49,346 nt of DNA from Ruminococcaceae bacterium UBA5904 (GCA_002431305.1 DJEG01000086.1:5285-54630), one strand, 5' to 3'. Positions 8,361 to 16,662 are shown, counted from the first letter of the stretch. The notes: generated by a model from the sequence alone, not told the origin. Translations and numbers: made by a program.

Positions 8361-8403
8361 AAAAAAATAAGCAATAAGGTACCCTTGTGCGAACCCCATT
8401 GCT
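8361..8403 (-). promoter_or_regulatory. Terminator-like hairpin at the very 5' end of the D-amino acid operon mRNA
   Basis: On the minus strand an 11-bp stem (arms 8393-8403 and 8370-8380, including two G.U pairs) with a 12-nt loop is followed by TATTTTTTT (8361-8369). The predicted transcription start (about 8406) lies only a few nucleotides before the first arm. Because the gene on the other side is divergent, this is not the terminator of an upstream gene. It looks like an attenuator or an RNA-stabilising cap of the operon leader. It matches no riboswitch I know. Confidence 0.6.
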
Positions 8404-8412
8404 CCAACCGCC

Positions 8413-8441
8413 ATTATAATACTCATTGTCAAAAAAGTAAA
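8413..8441 (-). promoter_or_regulatory. Promoter of the D-amino acid/5-oxoproline operon
   Basis: TTTACT (8436-8441), 17 nt, TATAAT (8413-8418) on the minus strand. A TTGACA inside the spacer lies only 8 nt from TATAAT and cannot be its -35 box. The predicted start is near 8405-8407, giving a leader of about 64 nt. Confidence 0.6.
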
Positions 8442-8600
8442 CAACTTTTTTTATAAAATGCAAGAAAATTCATATTTTTTCATTTATTCATAAAATTTAT
8501 ACCGTTTCTATTAAGTTTTTCTTATAATTTGGTTAAGATTGTTGTTTTGTTTAAATTGCATGCGTTAATATATATACAAAAATATCGGAGGTTATGCGTC

Positions 8601-9572
8601 ATGAAAAAAGGAAAAATCATTATATTGACCGTCGTATCGTTATTTCTGTGCCTTTGTCTGGCAGGAACAAATTTAATATGGTATAAATTATATACAAGAG
8701 AAAAACAGACCCTGCGCAACGCCGTAATACCTACCGTTTCCGACGACTATTTCACCGCACAGCTGAACGCCGTTAAAAATATTACGGACTATCCCGATGA
8801 ATATATCCCCGATTTTAACGAGCATATTTCGGAAAAATACTATGATGATCAGGAAATTTATTTTACAAGAGAAGATTATGCAAAAATGCTTGAGGGCAAG
8901 TATTTTCAAAACATGTACGAGGCAAAACAGCAAGGCACACAGGTTATTTTCGATATCCCGTTTATATCGCAAAATCCCGATTATCCGAACGGATGCGAGG
9001 CCGCAAGCGCGGTAATGCTCCTAAATTGGGCGGGAATAAACATATCGCTTCCTGATTTTATTAATTCGTTTCTCCCCTGTTCGGACGTTTATGAAGAAAA
9101 CGGTTACAGATACGGTCCCGATCCGTCCGTATACTATGCCGGCAATCCCGCCGACAAATCGCGCGGATGGGGTGTGTTCGAACCTGCCGTCTATACGGCT
9201 ATGAATAACATAACAACAAAGGATTACGAGGAATCGGACGAGAATATCGCTTATTTTATTCGTTCAAGCAATGTTAACGGAAAAATCACGCTCTCAGAGC
9301 TTTGCAGACTGAACGAACCCGCTATGATATGGGTGACGCAGGATTACTCACAAGCCTCCGACGTTTACGAATGGTTCAGCTACGACAGAAAGAAAACGTA
9401 TACATATCCGAAAAACGCTCATGTCGTCGTTCTGACCGGAAGCGACAGCGACAACTATTATATAAACGACCCGTTGAAAGGCAAAGACATAAAGGTCGCA
9501 AAACAGCAGTTATCAGATTCTTTCAATTCTATGGGAGCGCAGTATATAAGCATTTTAAAATACTATTACTAA
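8601..9572 (+). CDS. Membrane-anchored or secreted C39-like cysteine peptidase domain protein
   Basis: The start is ATG 8601 behind GGAGGT, giving 323 residues. A hydrophobic segment (about 6-28) is a signal peptide or N-terminal anchor. The C39-like (papain-fold) domain follows: IPFISQNPDYPNGCEAAS with the likely catalytic Cys132, later the histidine in NAHVVVLTGSD, and the YYINDPLKG strand. In this family, extracellular members are often of unknown substrate. No bacteriocin ABC transporter is nearby, so it is not a double-glycine leader protease of that kind. Transcription is divergent from the D-amino acid operon. A TATAAT at 8523-8528 may be its -10 box, without a clear -35. Confidence 0.8.
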   Translation: MKKGKIIILTVVSLFLCLCLAGTNLIWYKLYTREKQTLRNAVIPTVSDDYFTAQLNAVKNITDYPDEYIPDFNEHISEKYYDDQEIYFTREDYAKMLEGKYFQNMYEAKQQGTQVIFDIPFISQNPDYPNGCEAASAVMLLNWAGINISLPDFINSFLPCSDVYEENGYRYGPDPSVYYAGNPADKSRGWGVFEPAVYTAMNNITTKDYEESDENIAYFIRSSNVNGKITLSELCRLNEPAMIWVTQDYSQASDVYEWFSYDRKKTYTYPKNAHVVVLTGSDSDNYYINDPLKGKDIKVAKQQLSDSFNSMGAQYISILKYYY

Positions 9573-9601
9573 TTTAATTTTGCGACAAAGTTTTTTTAAT
9601 G

Positions 9602-9630
9602 TTGACATTCTATTCATACTTTGTTAAAAT
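9602..9630 (+). promoter_or_regulatory. Promoter of the lipase gene
   Basis: TTGACA (9602-9607), 17 nt, TAAAAT (9625-9630): an almost perfect sigma-A promoter between the C39-like gene and the lipase gene, so the lipase has its own start of transcription. Confidence 0.75.
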
Positions 9631-9662
9631 ATTCATATTAACAGTATACAGAGGTGTATTAA

Positions 9663-10823
9663 ATGTCAAAAATCGTCGCCTTATTCATGTCAATAATAAT
9701 GTTTTTTATCCCGACTGCAAATTACCCCGAAGCTAAAAAGCAAGAAAACACAGCGACAGATTATGCTTTCGTTTTTGTTCATGGTCTTTCCGGCTGGGGC
9801 AGTTATGATTTAGCTTATAAAATCATGCCATACTGGGGCATGTTCGGCGGAGATCTTATACAATACTTAAACGCACGCGGATTCAACTGCTACAGCGCGT
9901 CCGTAGCGGGAACAGACAGCGCGTGGGACAGAGCGTGCGAGCTTTACGCACAGCTTACCGGCACAAAAACCGACTACGGTGCAGAACACAGCGAAAGATG
10001 TAATCATCCGCGTTACGGCAAAGATTTCACGGGCAAAGCTCTTGTTCCCGAATTTGATTCCGAACACAAAATTAATCTCCTCGGTCATTCTTTCGGCGGA
10101 GCTACTATAAGACTGTTTGCCGAACTTATGACTAACGGAAGCGAAACGGAACGCGAATATACAGACTCTGCAGACATTTCTCCCCTTTTCACGGGCGGAA
10201 AAGCGGATATGATTTACTCCGTCACGACTCTAGCCGCTCCTCATAACGGAACGACTGCATACGACGCGCAGGAAGCCATCGAAGCAGACGAAAACTCGAC
10301 CTTAAGAGAGCGTGCGACGGTTAAAATGTTCCTGCTCGCTTCATTAAAAAAGAACGACGGCAGAATTGACGAAGATACCGTAACATATGACCTTCATGTA
10401 GACGGAGCCGCCGAGCTTAACGAAAAAATTTCAACCGTTGACAGTATTTATTATTTCTCTTATGCATGCTATGCAACACAACAGCAGAAGGACGGAACAT
10501 ATAAAGCCGAAGACGATATTATGGAGTTCATTTTCGTTCCGGCAGCTAACAGAATGGGTAAACTTACAGGCGTTTCGGATAACGGAATTGTAAAGGACGA
10601 AAGCTGGCAGTTAAACGACGGCATAGTTAATACAAGGTCGGCTCTTCACCCCGACAACGCTCCATATACGGACTTTGATGAAAACAATATCAACCCCGGT
10701 ATTTGGAATGTAATGCCCCTGTACCACGGCGACCACATGTCGCTTCAGGGCGGAATGACGAAAAATAATAACGTCAGACTTTTCTATGTCGACCTTCTCA
10801 ACATGATAAACTCAATTAAATAA
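9663..10823 (+). CDS. Secreted triacylglycerol lipase/esterase, family I.5-like alpha/beta hydrolase
   Basis: The 386-residue protein starts with a short signal peptide (hydrophobic about 3-18). Seen: FVFVHGLSGWG (oxyanion-loop region), the nucleophile elbow GHSFGG with Ser143, a histidine-rich stretch HSERCNHPRYGKDF (about 107-121) that corresponds to the zinc-site region of Geobacillus L1-type lipases, NDGIVNTRSA (catalytic Asp region), and YHGDHMSLQGG (catalytic His). The family usually has AHSQGG; here it is GHSFGG. It would hydrolyse esters or triglycerides outside the cell. AGAGGTG lies 8 nt before the ATG. Confidence 0.85.
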   Translation: MSKIVALFMSIIMFFIPTANYPEAKKQENTATDYAFVFVHGLSGWGSYDLAYKIMPYWGMFGGDLIQYLNARGFNCYSASVAGTDSAWDRACELYAQLTGTKTDYGAEHSERCNHPRYGKDFTGKALVPEFDSEHKINLLGHSFGGATIRLFAELMTNGSETEREYTDSADISPLFTGGKADMIYSVTTLAAPHNGTTAYDAQEAIEADENSTLRERATVKMFLLASLKKNDGRIDEDTVTYDLHVDGAAELNEKISTVDSIYYFSYACYATQQQKDGTYKAEDDIMEFIFVPAANRMGKLTGVSDNGIVKDESWQLNDGIVNTRSALHPDNAPYTDFDENNINPGIWNVMPLYHGDHMSLQGGMTKNNNVRLFYVDLLNMINSIK

Positions 10824-10835
10824 TATTACAAACAA

Positions 10836-10890
10836 AATCCGCTTTTTGCTCAAATTCAGGCAAAAGGCGGATTATTTATTATTTAATTTT
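10836..10890 (+). terminator. Terminator after the lipase gene
   Basis: A 14-bp stem with one mismatch (AATCCGCTTTTTGC and its complement, 10836-10849 and 10860-10873) is followed by a broken U-rich stretch. It sits 12 nt after the lipase stop. Confidence 0.7.
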
Positions 10891-10923
10891 GATATTGATT
10901 ATTAATATCATTTATGATATACT
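10891..10923 (+). promoter_or_regulatory. Promoter of the flavodiiron gene with an overlapping Fur-box-like palindrome
   Basis: TTGATT (10895-10900), 17 nt, TATACT (10918-10923). Overlapping it, the 19 bases at 10891-10909 match the classical Fur box consensus at 16 of 19 positions by my count and form an imperfect palindrome (GATATT...AATATC). A Fur-family repressor (Fur or PerR) sitting there would block the promoter. The region is AT-rich, so chance resemblance is possible. Confidence 0.5.
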
Positions 10924-10947
10924 GATTTATGAAACGGAGGAATTAAA

Positions 10948-12099
10948 ATGATAATTTCAGATACAGTAAAATACGTCGGAGTGAACGATCATAATGTTGA
11001 TTTATTCGAGGGACAGTATGTCGTCCCGAACGGAATGGCATACAACTCCTATGTTATTCTTGATAATAAAATCGCTGTTACAGACACAGTTGACGCTTCG
11101 TTTAAAGATGAATGGCTTAGCAATATTAAAAATGTACTTGACGGCAGAAGACCGGATTATCTTATCGTTCACCATATGGAACCCGATCATTCGGCTAACA
11201 TTGACGCGTTTATGAATGCATATCCCGAGGCTGTAATTGTTTCGTCAGCTAAAGCGTTTGTAATGATGAATCAGTTTTTCGGCAAGGATTACAGCGACAG
11301 ACGAATTGTTGTCGGAGAATCCGATAAACTCTCGCTCGGAAAACACGAACTTACATTCATAACCGCGCCCATGGTTCACTGGCCGGAGGTAATCGTTTCA
11401 TACGATTCGCTTGACAAAATTCTCTTTTCAGCGGACGGCTTCGGAAAATTCGGCGCACTTGATGCCGAGGAGGACTGGGCGTGCGAAGCGAGAAGGTATT
11501 ACTTCGGTATAGTCGGAAAATACGGCGCACAGGTTCAGACTCTTCTCAAAAAAGCGTCCGCGCTCGATATTAAAACAATATGCCCGCTTCACGGTCCCGT
11601 TCTGAATGACAATCTCGGTTATTATCTCGGACTTTACAACACATGGTCGTCCTATGAACCTGAATCGGAAGGCATATTTATCGCGTACTGTTCCGTTTAC
11701 GGAAATACAGAAAAAGCGGCTTTTGCGTTAGCCGAAAAACTCAAAGAAAAGGGATGCAAAAAAGTCGTTACATCAGATCTTGCCCGTTCGGACAATGCGG
11801 AAAACGTTGAGGACGCGTTCAGATATTCAAAACTCGTACTCGCCTCTCCGACCTACAACGCAGACGTTTTTCCGTTTATGCGAACGTTTATTGAGTCTCT
11901 GACAGAACGCGGATACAGAAAAAGGACAATAGGCATCATAGAAAACGGTTCATGGGCACCTGTCGCAGGCAAGGTAATGAAAACAATGTTTGACAAGTCA
12001 AAAGACATTACATTCGCAGAGCCTGTCGTTACAGTTAAATCCGCATTAAATTCGGAAAGTTTAGACGCAATTGAATCTCTTGCCGAAAATTTAAAATAA
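10948..12099 (+). CDS. fprA: Flavodiiron protein (A-type flavoprotein, oxygen/NO reductase)
   Basis: The 383-residue protein has an N-terminal metallo-beta-lactamase-fold diiron domain and a C-terminal flavodoxin domain. Iron ligands are visible: H76-x-E78-x-D80-H81 in VHHMEPDHSANID, then VHWPEV, SADGFG and CPLHGPV. The FMN site FIAYCSVYGNTEKAA opens the flavodoxin part at about 248. No rubredoxin extension is present. In anaerobes these cytoplasmic enzymes reduce oxygen to water or NO to N2O with electrons from rubredoxin. GGAGGA precedes the ATG. The gene stands alone between its own promoter and a strong terminator. Confidence 0.95.
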   Translation: MIISDTVKYVGVNDHNVDLFEGQYVVPNGMAYNSYVILDNKIAVTDTVDASFKDEWLSNIKNVLDGRRPDYLIVHHMEPDHSANIDAFMNAYPEAVIVSSAKAFVMMNQFFGKDYSDRRIVVGESDKLSLGKHELTFITAPMVHWPEVIVSYDSLDKILFSADGFGKFGALDAEEDWACEARRYYFGIVGKYGAQVQTLLKKASALDIKTICPLHGPVLNDNLGYYLGLYNTWSSYEPESEGIFIAYCSVYGNTEKAAFALAEKLKEKGCKKVVTSDLARSDNAENVEDAFRYSKLVLASPTYNADVFPFMRTFIESLTERGYRKRTIGIIENGSWAPVAGKVMKTMFDKSKDITFAEPVVTVKSALNSESLDAIESLAENLK

Positions 12100-12107
12100 A
12101 AAAATAA

Positions 12108-12147
12108 GTAAAGGTGTAAGCTTGACAATACAAGCTTACACCTTTAC
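12108..12147. terminator. Bidirectional terminator between fprA and clpX
   Basis: A perfect 17-bp stem with a 6-nt loop (arms 12108-12124 and 12131-12147) is flanked by an A-run on the left and a T-rich run on the right, so it can stop both convergent transcripts. Confidence 0.9.
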
Positions 12148-12163
12148 ATTTTACAATTACAAA

Positions 12164-13474
12164 TTATATGCTTCTTGCTTCGGCGGGTTTTATTTTTTTA
12201 TCTTCTGTAACCGCTTTTTCGGGGTCACGTTCGATAATAGGCTGGGCTCCGTCAAGTATACATTCCTTGGTTATTCTGACTTTATCAATAGAATAATCGG
12301 ATGGAATCGTGTACATTATTGGGGTCAAAGCGTTTTCCATTATAGCCCTGAGTCCGCGCGCACCAGTAGATTTTTCGAGAGCGAGTCTCGCGACAGCTTT
12401 AAGTGCGTCGTCGTCGAAATCAAGCTCGGCTCTGTCCATCATAAACAGACTCTTATACTGCTTAACAAGAGCGTTTTTCGGTTCTGTCAGAATTTTTACG
12501 AGCTGTTCCTCATTAAGATTTTCGAGAGCTGTTATAACGGGCATTCTGCCTACGAGTTCGGGAATAAGTCCGTATTTTACAAGATCCTGCGGAATAACTT
12601 CGGACATAATTTTGTCCTCGTCAAGTTCGGATTTTGTTTTGATATCGGCACCGAATCCCAATACAGAATTACCCATTCTTTTCTCCACGATTTTTTCAAT
12701 TCCCGCGAAAGCTCCGCCGAGAATAAAAAGAATGTTTGTCGTATCTATCTGTATAAACTCCTGCTGGGGATGTTTTCTTCCGCCCTGCGGAGGAACGTTG
12801 GCAAGAGTTCCTTCAAGAATTTTTAAAAGAGCCTGCTGAACGCCCTCTCCGCTAACGTCTCGCGTTATCGACGGATTTTCGCTCCTTCTTGAAATCTTGT
12901 CTATTTCATCAATATAGATTATGCCGTGCTCGGCCTTTTCTATATCGTAATCGGCGGCCTGTATAAGTCTCAACAGTATATTTTCAACGTCCTCGCCGAC
13001 ATATCCTGCCTCTGTAAGCGTTGTAGCATCAGCTATAGCGAACGGCACATCGAGAATCTGTGCGAGAGTCTGCGCAAGCATGGTTTTACCAACGCCTGTG
13101 GGACCCAGCATAAGAACGTTGCTCTTTTTTATATCAACATCGTCAAACGAGCCGTAGTTGACGCGTTTATAATGATTATAAACGGCAACCGAAAGCGCGA
13201 TTTTAGCTTTATTCTGTCCTATAACGTATTCGTCAAGTTTAGCCTTGATTTCCATGGGTTTCGGCAGATTGCGCCTTGTCAAAGAAGGACCGTTCTTTTT
13301 GTGAGGCGGGACATATGAATCGTCTTCCTCAATAATCGAACTGCACAAAGCTACACACTCGTCGCATATAAAAACATTTTTCGGACCGGCTATAAGTTTG
13401 CGTACCTTATCCTGCGATTTACCGCAGAATGAACAGCAAACCTCCCTGGTCGAAGAATCGTCGTTTCTCGGCAA
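12164..13474 (-). CDS. clpX: ATP-dependent Clp protease ATP-binding subunit ClpX
   Basis: AAA+ unfoldase that feeds substrates to ClpP. Seen: an N-terminal C4 zinc finger (CSFCGK...CDEC), Walker A GPTGVGKT, Walker [11 protein letters not shown], and sensor-2 STGARGLR near the end. I choose the TTG at 13474 as start (about 436 residues): AGGAG lies 10 nt upstream of it, and the resulting N-terminus (PRNDDSST...) has the length seen in the family. A longer frame back to 13507 would translate through the ribosome site. It is the last gene of tig-clpP-clpX. A hairpin separates it from clpP. Confidence 0.95.
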   Translation of the reverse strand: MPRNDDSSTREVCCSFCGKSQDKVRKLIAGPKNVFICDECVALCSSIIEEDDSYVPPHKKNGPSLTRRNLPKPMEIKAKLDEYVIGQNKAKIALSVAVYNHYKRVNYGSFDDVDIKKSNVLMLGPTGVGKTMLAQTLAQILDVPFAIADATTLTEAGYVGEDVENILLRLIQAADYDIEKAEHGIIYIDEIDKISRRSENPSITRDVSGEGVQQALLKILEGTLANVPPQGGRKHPQQEFIQIDTTNILFILGGAFAGIEKIVEKRMGNSVLGFGADIKTKSELDEDKIMSEVIPQDLVKYGLIPELVGRMPVITALENLNEEQLVKILTEPKNALVKQYKSLFMMDRAELDFDDDALKAVARLALEKSTGARGLRAIMENALTPIMYTIPSDYSIDKVRITKECILDGAQPIIERDPEKAVTEDKKIKPAEARSI

Positions 13475-13509
13475 TGAATATTCACTCCTATCAAAATTAT
13501 GAATCACAG

Positions 13510-13536
13510 AAAAACGGGGCGAACGGATGTCCGCCC
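13510..13536 (-). terminator. Hairpin with short T-run between clpP and clpX
   Basis: An 8-bp stem (13517-13524 and 13529-13536; GGGCGGAC/GTTCGCCC on the minus strand) is followed by CGTTTTT. It may partly terminate transcription and lower clpX relative to clpP, or mark an mRNA processing end. Confidence 0.5.
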
Positions 13537-13552
13537 TTATTTTCGATTAATA

Positions 13553-14137
13553 TCAATCACGGTTTTTGATAACTCTGTCAATCAGACCGTAATCCATTGC
13601 CTCCTGAGCGGTCATATAGTTATCACGCTCGGTGTCACGTTTGATTTCCTCAATGCTTCTGCCGGTATTTTCGGCAAGAATATTATTGATGTTTTCTCTG
13701 ATTTTTAAAATCTGAGTGGCGACTATCTCAATCTCTGTCGCCTGTCCCTGAGCTCCCCCCAAAGGCTGATGTATCATTATCTGACTGTTGGGGAGTGCAA
13801 ATCTCTTTCCCTTTGCGCCGGATGAAAGCAAAAACGCGCCCATGCTCGCCGCCATGCCCATACAGATAGTGGAAACATCGCACTTGATATACTGCATAGT
13901 ATCGTATATCGCAAAACCTGCGGAAACAGAACCGCCGGGGCTGTTGATGTAAAGACTGATGTCCTTTTCCGCATCCTGTCCCTCAAGGAACAGAAGCTGG
14001 GCTACAACGAGACTTGCGGTCGCGTCGTTAACCTCGTCGGAAAGAACTATTATTCTGTCATTTAAGAGGCGGGAGAAAATATCATACGCTCTCTCTCCTC
14101 TGTTTGTTTGTTCTATAACGGTAGGTACCAATGCCAT
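13553..14137 (-). CDS. clpP: ATP-dependent Clp protease proteolytic subunit ClpP
   Basis: Serine protease that forms the double heptameric chamber of the ClpXP protease. At 194 residues it has the usual length. The catalytic triad is at the canonical positions: Ser98 in GMAASMGAF, His123 in MIHQPLGG and Asp172. AGGAGG lies 10 nt before ATG 14137. It lies between tig and clpX, the common Clostridia order. No CtsR or CIRCE operator was seen in the 71-nt gap to tig. Confidence 0.97.
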   Translation of the reverse strand: MALVPTVIEQTNRGERAYDIFSRLLNDRIIVLSDEVNDATASLVVAQLLFLEGQDAEKDISLYINSPGGSVSAGFAIYDTMQYIKCDVSTICMGMAASMGAFLLSSGAKGKRFALPNSQIMIHQPLGGAQGQATEIEIVATQILKIRENINNILAENTGRSIEEIKRDTERDNYMTAQEAMDYGLIDRVIKNRD

Positions 14138-14208
14138 AGAATTTATCCTCCTTTTATTACTTATGTCAGTATTGACACAATCAAGAAGATATAATCACCG
14201 AACGGATA

Positions 14209-15576
14209 TTATTCCTCGGTCTTGGCCTCTTCCTCTGCGGGCTTTGCCTCTGTCTCGGCGGCAGCCTTTTTCTGCGTCGTTCTCTTAGCGGCGGGTTTCT
14301 TAACCTTAGCTGCAGAAACGACAGCGTCGATGGCCTTGCGGTTTGCGATATCACCCTTAACGGTGTCCTCGGAAACAGCCTTCTTTATATCTTCAATCTT
14401 CATCTGATATGCATCTGCAAACTTCTGATACTCGGCATTGAGATCGTCCTCGGTAACCTCGATACCCTCAAGCTCTGCAATTTTTTCGAGCGCAAGCATA
14501 ATCTTAACGTCCTTGAGAGCCTTATCTCTGTAAGAATCCCGGAACGCTTCCATGGTCATACCGGTGTACTGAAGGTATGTATCAAGGTTCATGCCCTGCA
14601 TCTGAAGTCTGTAATTAAACTCGTTCGCGGCATCGTCGATAGCTCTCTCGACCATAGCGTCGGGAATCTCGGCTTTAACGAGGTCTGCAACCATATCGAG
14701 AATCTTATTCTCAAATGCTCTGTCCGCGTTCTTCTGCTTATTGTCAAGAATGGACTTTTTAAGATCATCCTTATACTCTGCGATAGTATCAAATTCGCTT
14801 ACATCTTTAGCAAAATCGTCGTCAGCTTCGGGAAGCTCTTTGTACTTAATCTCGTGAAGCTTTACTTTGAATACTGCGGGCTTGCCTGCAAGAGACTTCT
14901 CACCGTACTCTTCGGGGAACGTAACGTTAACGTCAAACTCATCGTCAATATTATGACCGATTATCTGATCCTCAAATCCGGGGATGAACTGACCGCTTCC
15001 GATTTCAAGCTCGTAACCCTCGGATTTTCCGCCGTCAAATGCAACGCCGTCGGTGAAGCCCTCAAAGTCGATAGTAACGATATCGCCGTTTTCAACTGCT
15101 CTGTCCTCTACGGGAATGATTCTTGCATTCTCCTCAAGTTTACGGTTAAGAGCCTCGTCAACTTCTTCTTCCGTTACTGCGACAGTATCCTTTTCGGCTT
15201 TAAGTCCCTTGTACTCGCCTAACTCAACTTCGGGCTTTACGGTAACTTTACATACAAGCTCAACTCCATCCTTGCCGATTGACTTGATATCGAAATCGAA
15301 AGGATGATCTACAGGCTCAATTCCCGCTTCCTTAACTGCGTCGGAATAAACCTCGGGGAAAGCTATATCAAGAGCGTCTTCATAAAATACGCCCTCTCCG
15401 TAATATTTCTCAATGAACGCCTTGGGCGCTTTGCCTTTTCTGAATCCCGGAACCTGGATCTTGCTCTTTTCGCGGTTGAACGCCTTGTCATTTGCTTTGG
15501 CAAACGTATCCGCATCAATTGAAAGTTCAAGAGTATATACGTTTGTGTCTGTCTTATTCGCTGATTTTAAGCTCAT
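14209..15576 (-). CDS. tig: Trigger factor (ribosome-associated chaperone, FKBP-type prolyl isomerase)
   Basis: The ribosome-binding loop GFRKGKAPKAF (about 45) identifies the N-terminal domain. An FKBP-type domain (about 150-235, VTIDFEGFTDG ... FPEEYG) and the helical C-terminal arms follow. At 455 residues it is slightly long because of a low-complexity tail rich in Lys, Ala and Glu after about residue 415. It chaperones nascent chains at the ribosome exit. It is first in tig-clpP-clpX. AGGAGG precedes ATG 15576. Confidence 0.96.
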   Translation of the reverse strand: MSLKSANKTDTNVYTLELSIDADTFAKANDKAFNREKSKIQVPGFRKGKAPKAFIEKYYGEGVFYEDALDIAFPEVYSDAVKEAGIEPVDHPFDFDIKSIGKDGVELVCKVTVKPEVELGEYKGLKAEKDTVAVTEEEVDEALNRKLEENARIIPVEDRAVENGDIVTIDFEGFTDGVAFDGGKSEGYELEIGSGQFIPGFEDQIIGHNIDDEFDVNVTFPEEYGEKSLAGKPAVFKVKLHEIKYKELPEADDDFAKDVSEFDTIAEYKDDLKKSILDNKQKNADRAFENKILDMVADLVKAEIPDAMVERAIDDAANEFNYRLQMQGMNLDTYLQYTGMTMEAFRDSYRDKALKDVKIMLALEKIAELEGIEVTEDDLNAEYQKFADAYQMKIEDIKKAVSEDTVKGDIANRKAIDAVVSAAKVKKPAAKRTTQKKAAAETEAKPAEEEAKTEE

Positions 15577-15593
15577 ATTGAAAAATCCTCCTG

Positions 15594-15609
15594 TCCCTGA
15601 GATCAGGGA
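15594..15609 (-). promoter_or_regulatory. Short inverted repeat just before the tig ribosome site
   Basis: TCCCTGA and TCAGGGA arms separated by two bases (usable as a 6-bp stem with a 4-nt loop) sit a few bases upstream of the AGGAGG of tig, in a leader of only about 45 nt. It could influence translation or mRNA life, or bind a dimeric protein. Confidence 0.35.
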
Positions 15610-15626
15610 TATATTTTAACTTATGT

Positions 15627-15655
15627 ATTATAACAGATAAAATAAAATTTTTCCA
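15627..15655 (-). promoter_or_regulatory. Promoter of tig-clpP-clpX
   Basis: TGGAAA (15650-15655), 17 nt, TATAAT (15627-15632) on the minus strand, with a predicted start near 15620. Confidence 0.55.
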
Positions 15656-15694
15656 CTGTTATTAAAAAAAAATCGACGTAAATACGAGGTACGT

Positions 15695-16387
15695 TTAAAA
15701 TTTTTCTATCAATTTTGGACAAAATGAAAGAAAATCAGCTGAAATTAAACCGAATTTAATAGAGTCCGATTCAAATGACGCGTACTGAGCCGTACGTTGT
15801 GCGTGAAGATGACCGAAATAACACCGTTTAATTTTATATTCAAGAAGCACCGAGTATATTTCCTCGCATTTTTCACTGACCGATATCGGCGGGTAGGGAA
15901 GAAATACAACAGGTTCGCCGCCGAGTTCGAGTCCGGCCTCAATACTCGTACGAAGTCTCTGCGCTTCTCTCAAAACAGTTTTTTTGTCTGTATCGCTTTC
16001 CGCGTCAAAAAACCATCCGCGAGTACCGCACACGGATATATCGCCGACTCTGTATGCGTTATTATATAGTATTTTTATCGAATCAAAATGATTATCGGCT
16101 AAATACTCGTTCATCTTTTTCATTGTATTCCACCAGTAATCGTGATTGCCTTTTATAATTATCTTTTCTCCGTTTAAACTGTTTATAAAGTTAAAGTCCT
16201 CATAGCATTCGTCGAGTTTCATTGCCCATGAGATATCTCCGGCAAGCAGAACGGTATCTTTATCGGAAACAACGGCGTTCCAGTTTTTTTTGAGTCTTTC
16301 AACATAATCGCTCCATCCGCAAAAAACATCCATGGGCTTATCCGTTCCGAGCGACAGATGCGTGTCGCCCAATGCAAATAAAGACAT
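15695..16387 (-). CDS. Calcineurin-like metallophosphoesterase
   Basis: Start ATG 16387 (MSLFALGDTHLS) behind AGGAGG; about 230 residues. Metal-binding motifs appear in order: GDTHL, GDISW, GNHDYWW, and the C-terminal GHLH (YFGHLHAQ). There is no signal peptide, so it acts in the cytoplasm. It is the kind of single-domain phosphoesterase often found in Clostridia. The substrate is unknown. It runs in the same direction as tig and ends 119 nt before the tig start. Confidence 0.85.
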   Translation of the reverse strand: MSLFALGDTHLSLGTDKPMDVFCGWSDYVERLKKNWNAVVSDKDTVLLAGDISWAMKLDECYEDFNFINSLNGEKIIIKGNHDYWWNTMKKMNEYLADNHFDSIKILYNNAYRVGDISVCGTRGWFFDAESDTDKKTVLREAQRLRTSIEAGLELGGEPVVFLPYPPISVSEKCEEIYSVLLEYKIKRCYFGHLHAQRTAQYASFESDSIKFGLISADFLSFCPKLIEKF

Positions 16388-16406
16388 ATCGCCGAAGCCT
16401 CCTTTT

Positions 16407-16436
16407 TTGAATAATAAAAAATTTCGAGGGTACAAT
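16407..16436 (+). promoter_or_regulatory. Possible promoter of the DUF1540 gene
   Basis: TTGAAT (16407-16412), 18 nt, TACAAT (16431-16436) on the plus strand, divergent from the phosphoesterase gene. Confidence 0.4.
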
Positions 16437-16482
16437 AAAGTCAAGAGTACTCTTTAATATATATTAACGGTGATGAAAAAAA

Positions 16483-16662
16483 ATGGATAAGAAAATCAAA
16501 GAAGTTAAAAACATTAAATGCGACGCTCAGAACTGCGTATATCACACAGGCGAATGCTCCTGCATGGCGGGAAGCATTCACGTCGGCAGCCCCGACGCAT
16601 GCTCCTGCGGTGAAACAAAATGCTCTACCTTTGAATTAAACAAAGACGCGCATTCATTCTGA
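16483..16662 (+). CDS. DUF1540 family small cysteine-rich protein
   Basis: A 59-residue protein starting at ATG 16483 with GGTGATG upstream. The cysteine pattern is that of DUF1540: IKCDAQNCVYHTGECSC..., then the IHVG strand, and TKCSTFEL near the end (7 cysteines). DUF1540 proteins are small, probably metal-binding, and widespread in spore-forming Firmicutes. Their function is not established. The gene stands alone and converges on thrC. Confidence 0.88.
   Translation: MDKKIKEVKNIKCDAQNCVYHTGECSCMAGSIHVGSPDACSCGETKCSTFELNKDAHSF

Noticed and set aside
8419..8430. TTGACA at 8427-8432 (minus strand) as -35 box of the D-amino acid operon
   Set aside because: It is only 8 nt from TATAAT. The TTTACT 17 nt away fits.
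12122..12826. Plus-strand open frame opposite clpX
   Set aside because: It starts within the fprA/clpX terminator, is antisense to clpX and has a low-complexity aromatic-rich composition.
12164..14137. CtsR or CIRCE operator for clpP/clpX
   Set aside because: Searched by eye in the clpP and tig leaders. A GTCAGTATTGAC near-palindrome at about 14165-14176 does not fit the CtsR heptad repeat.
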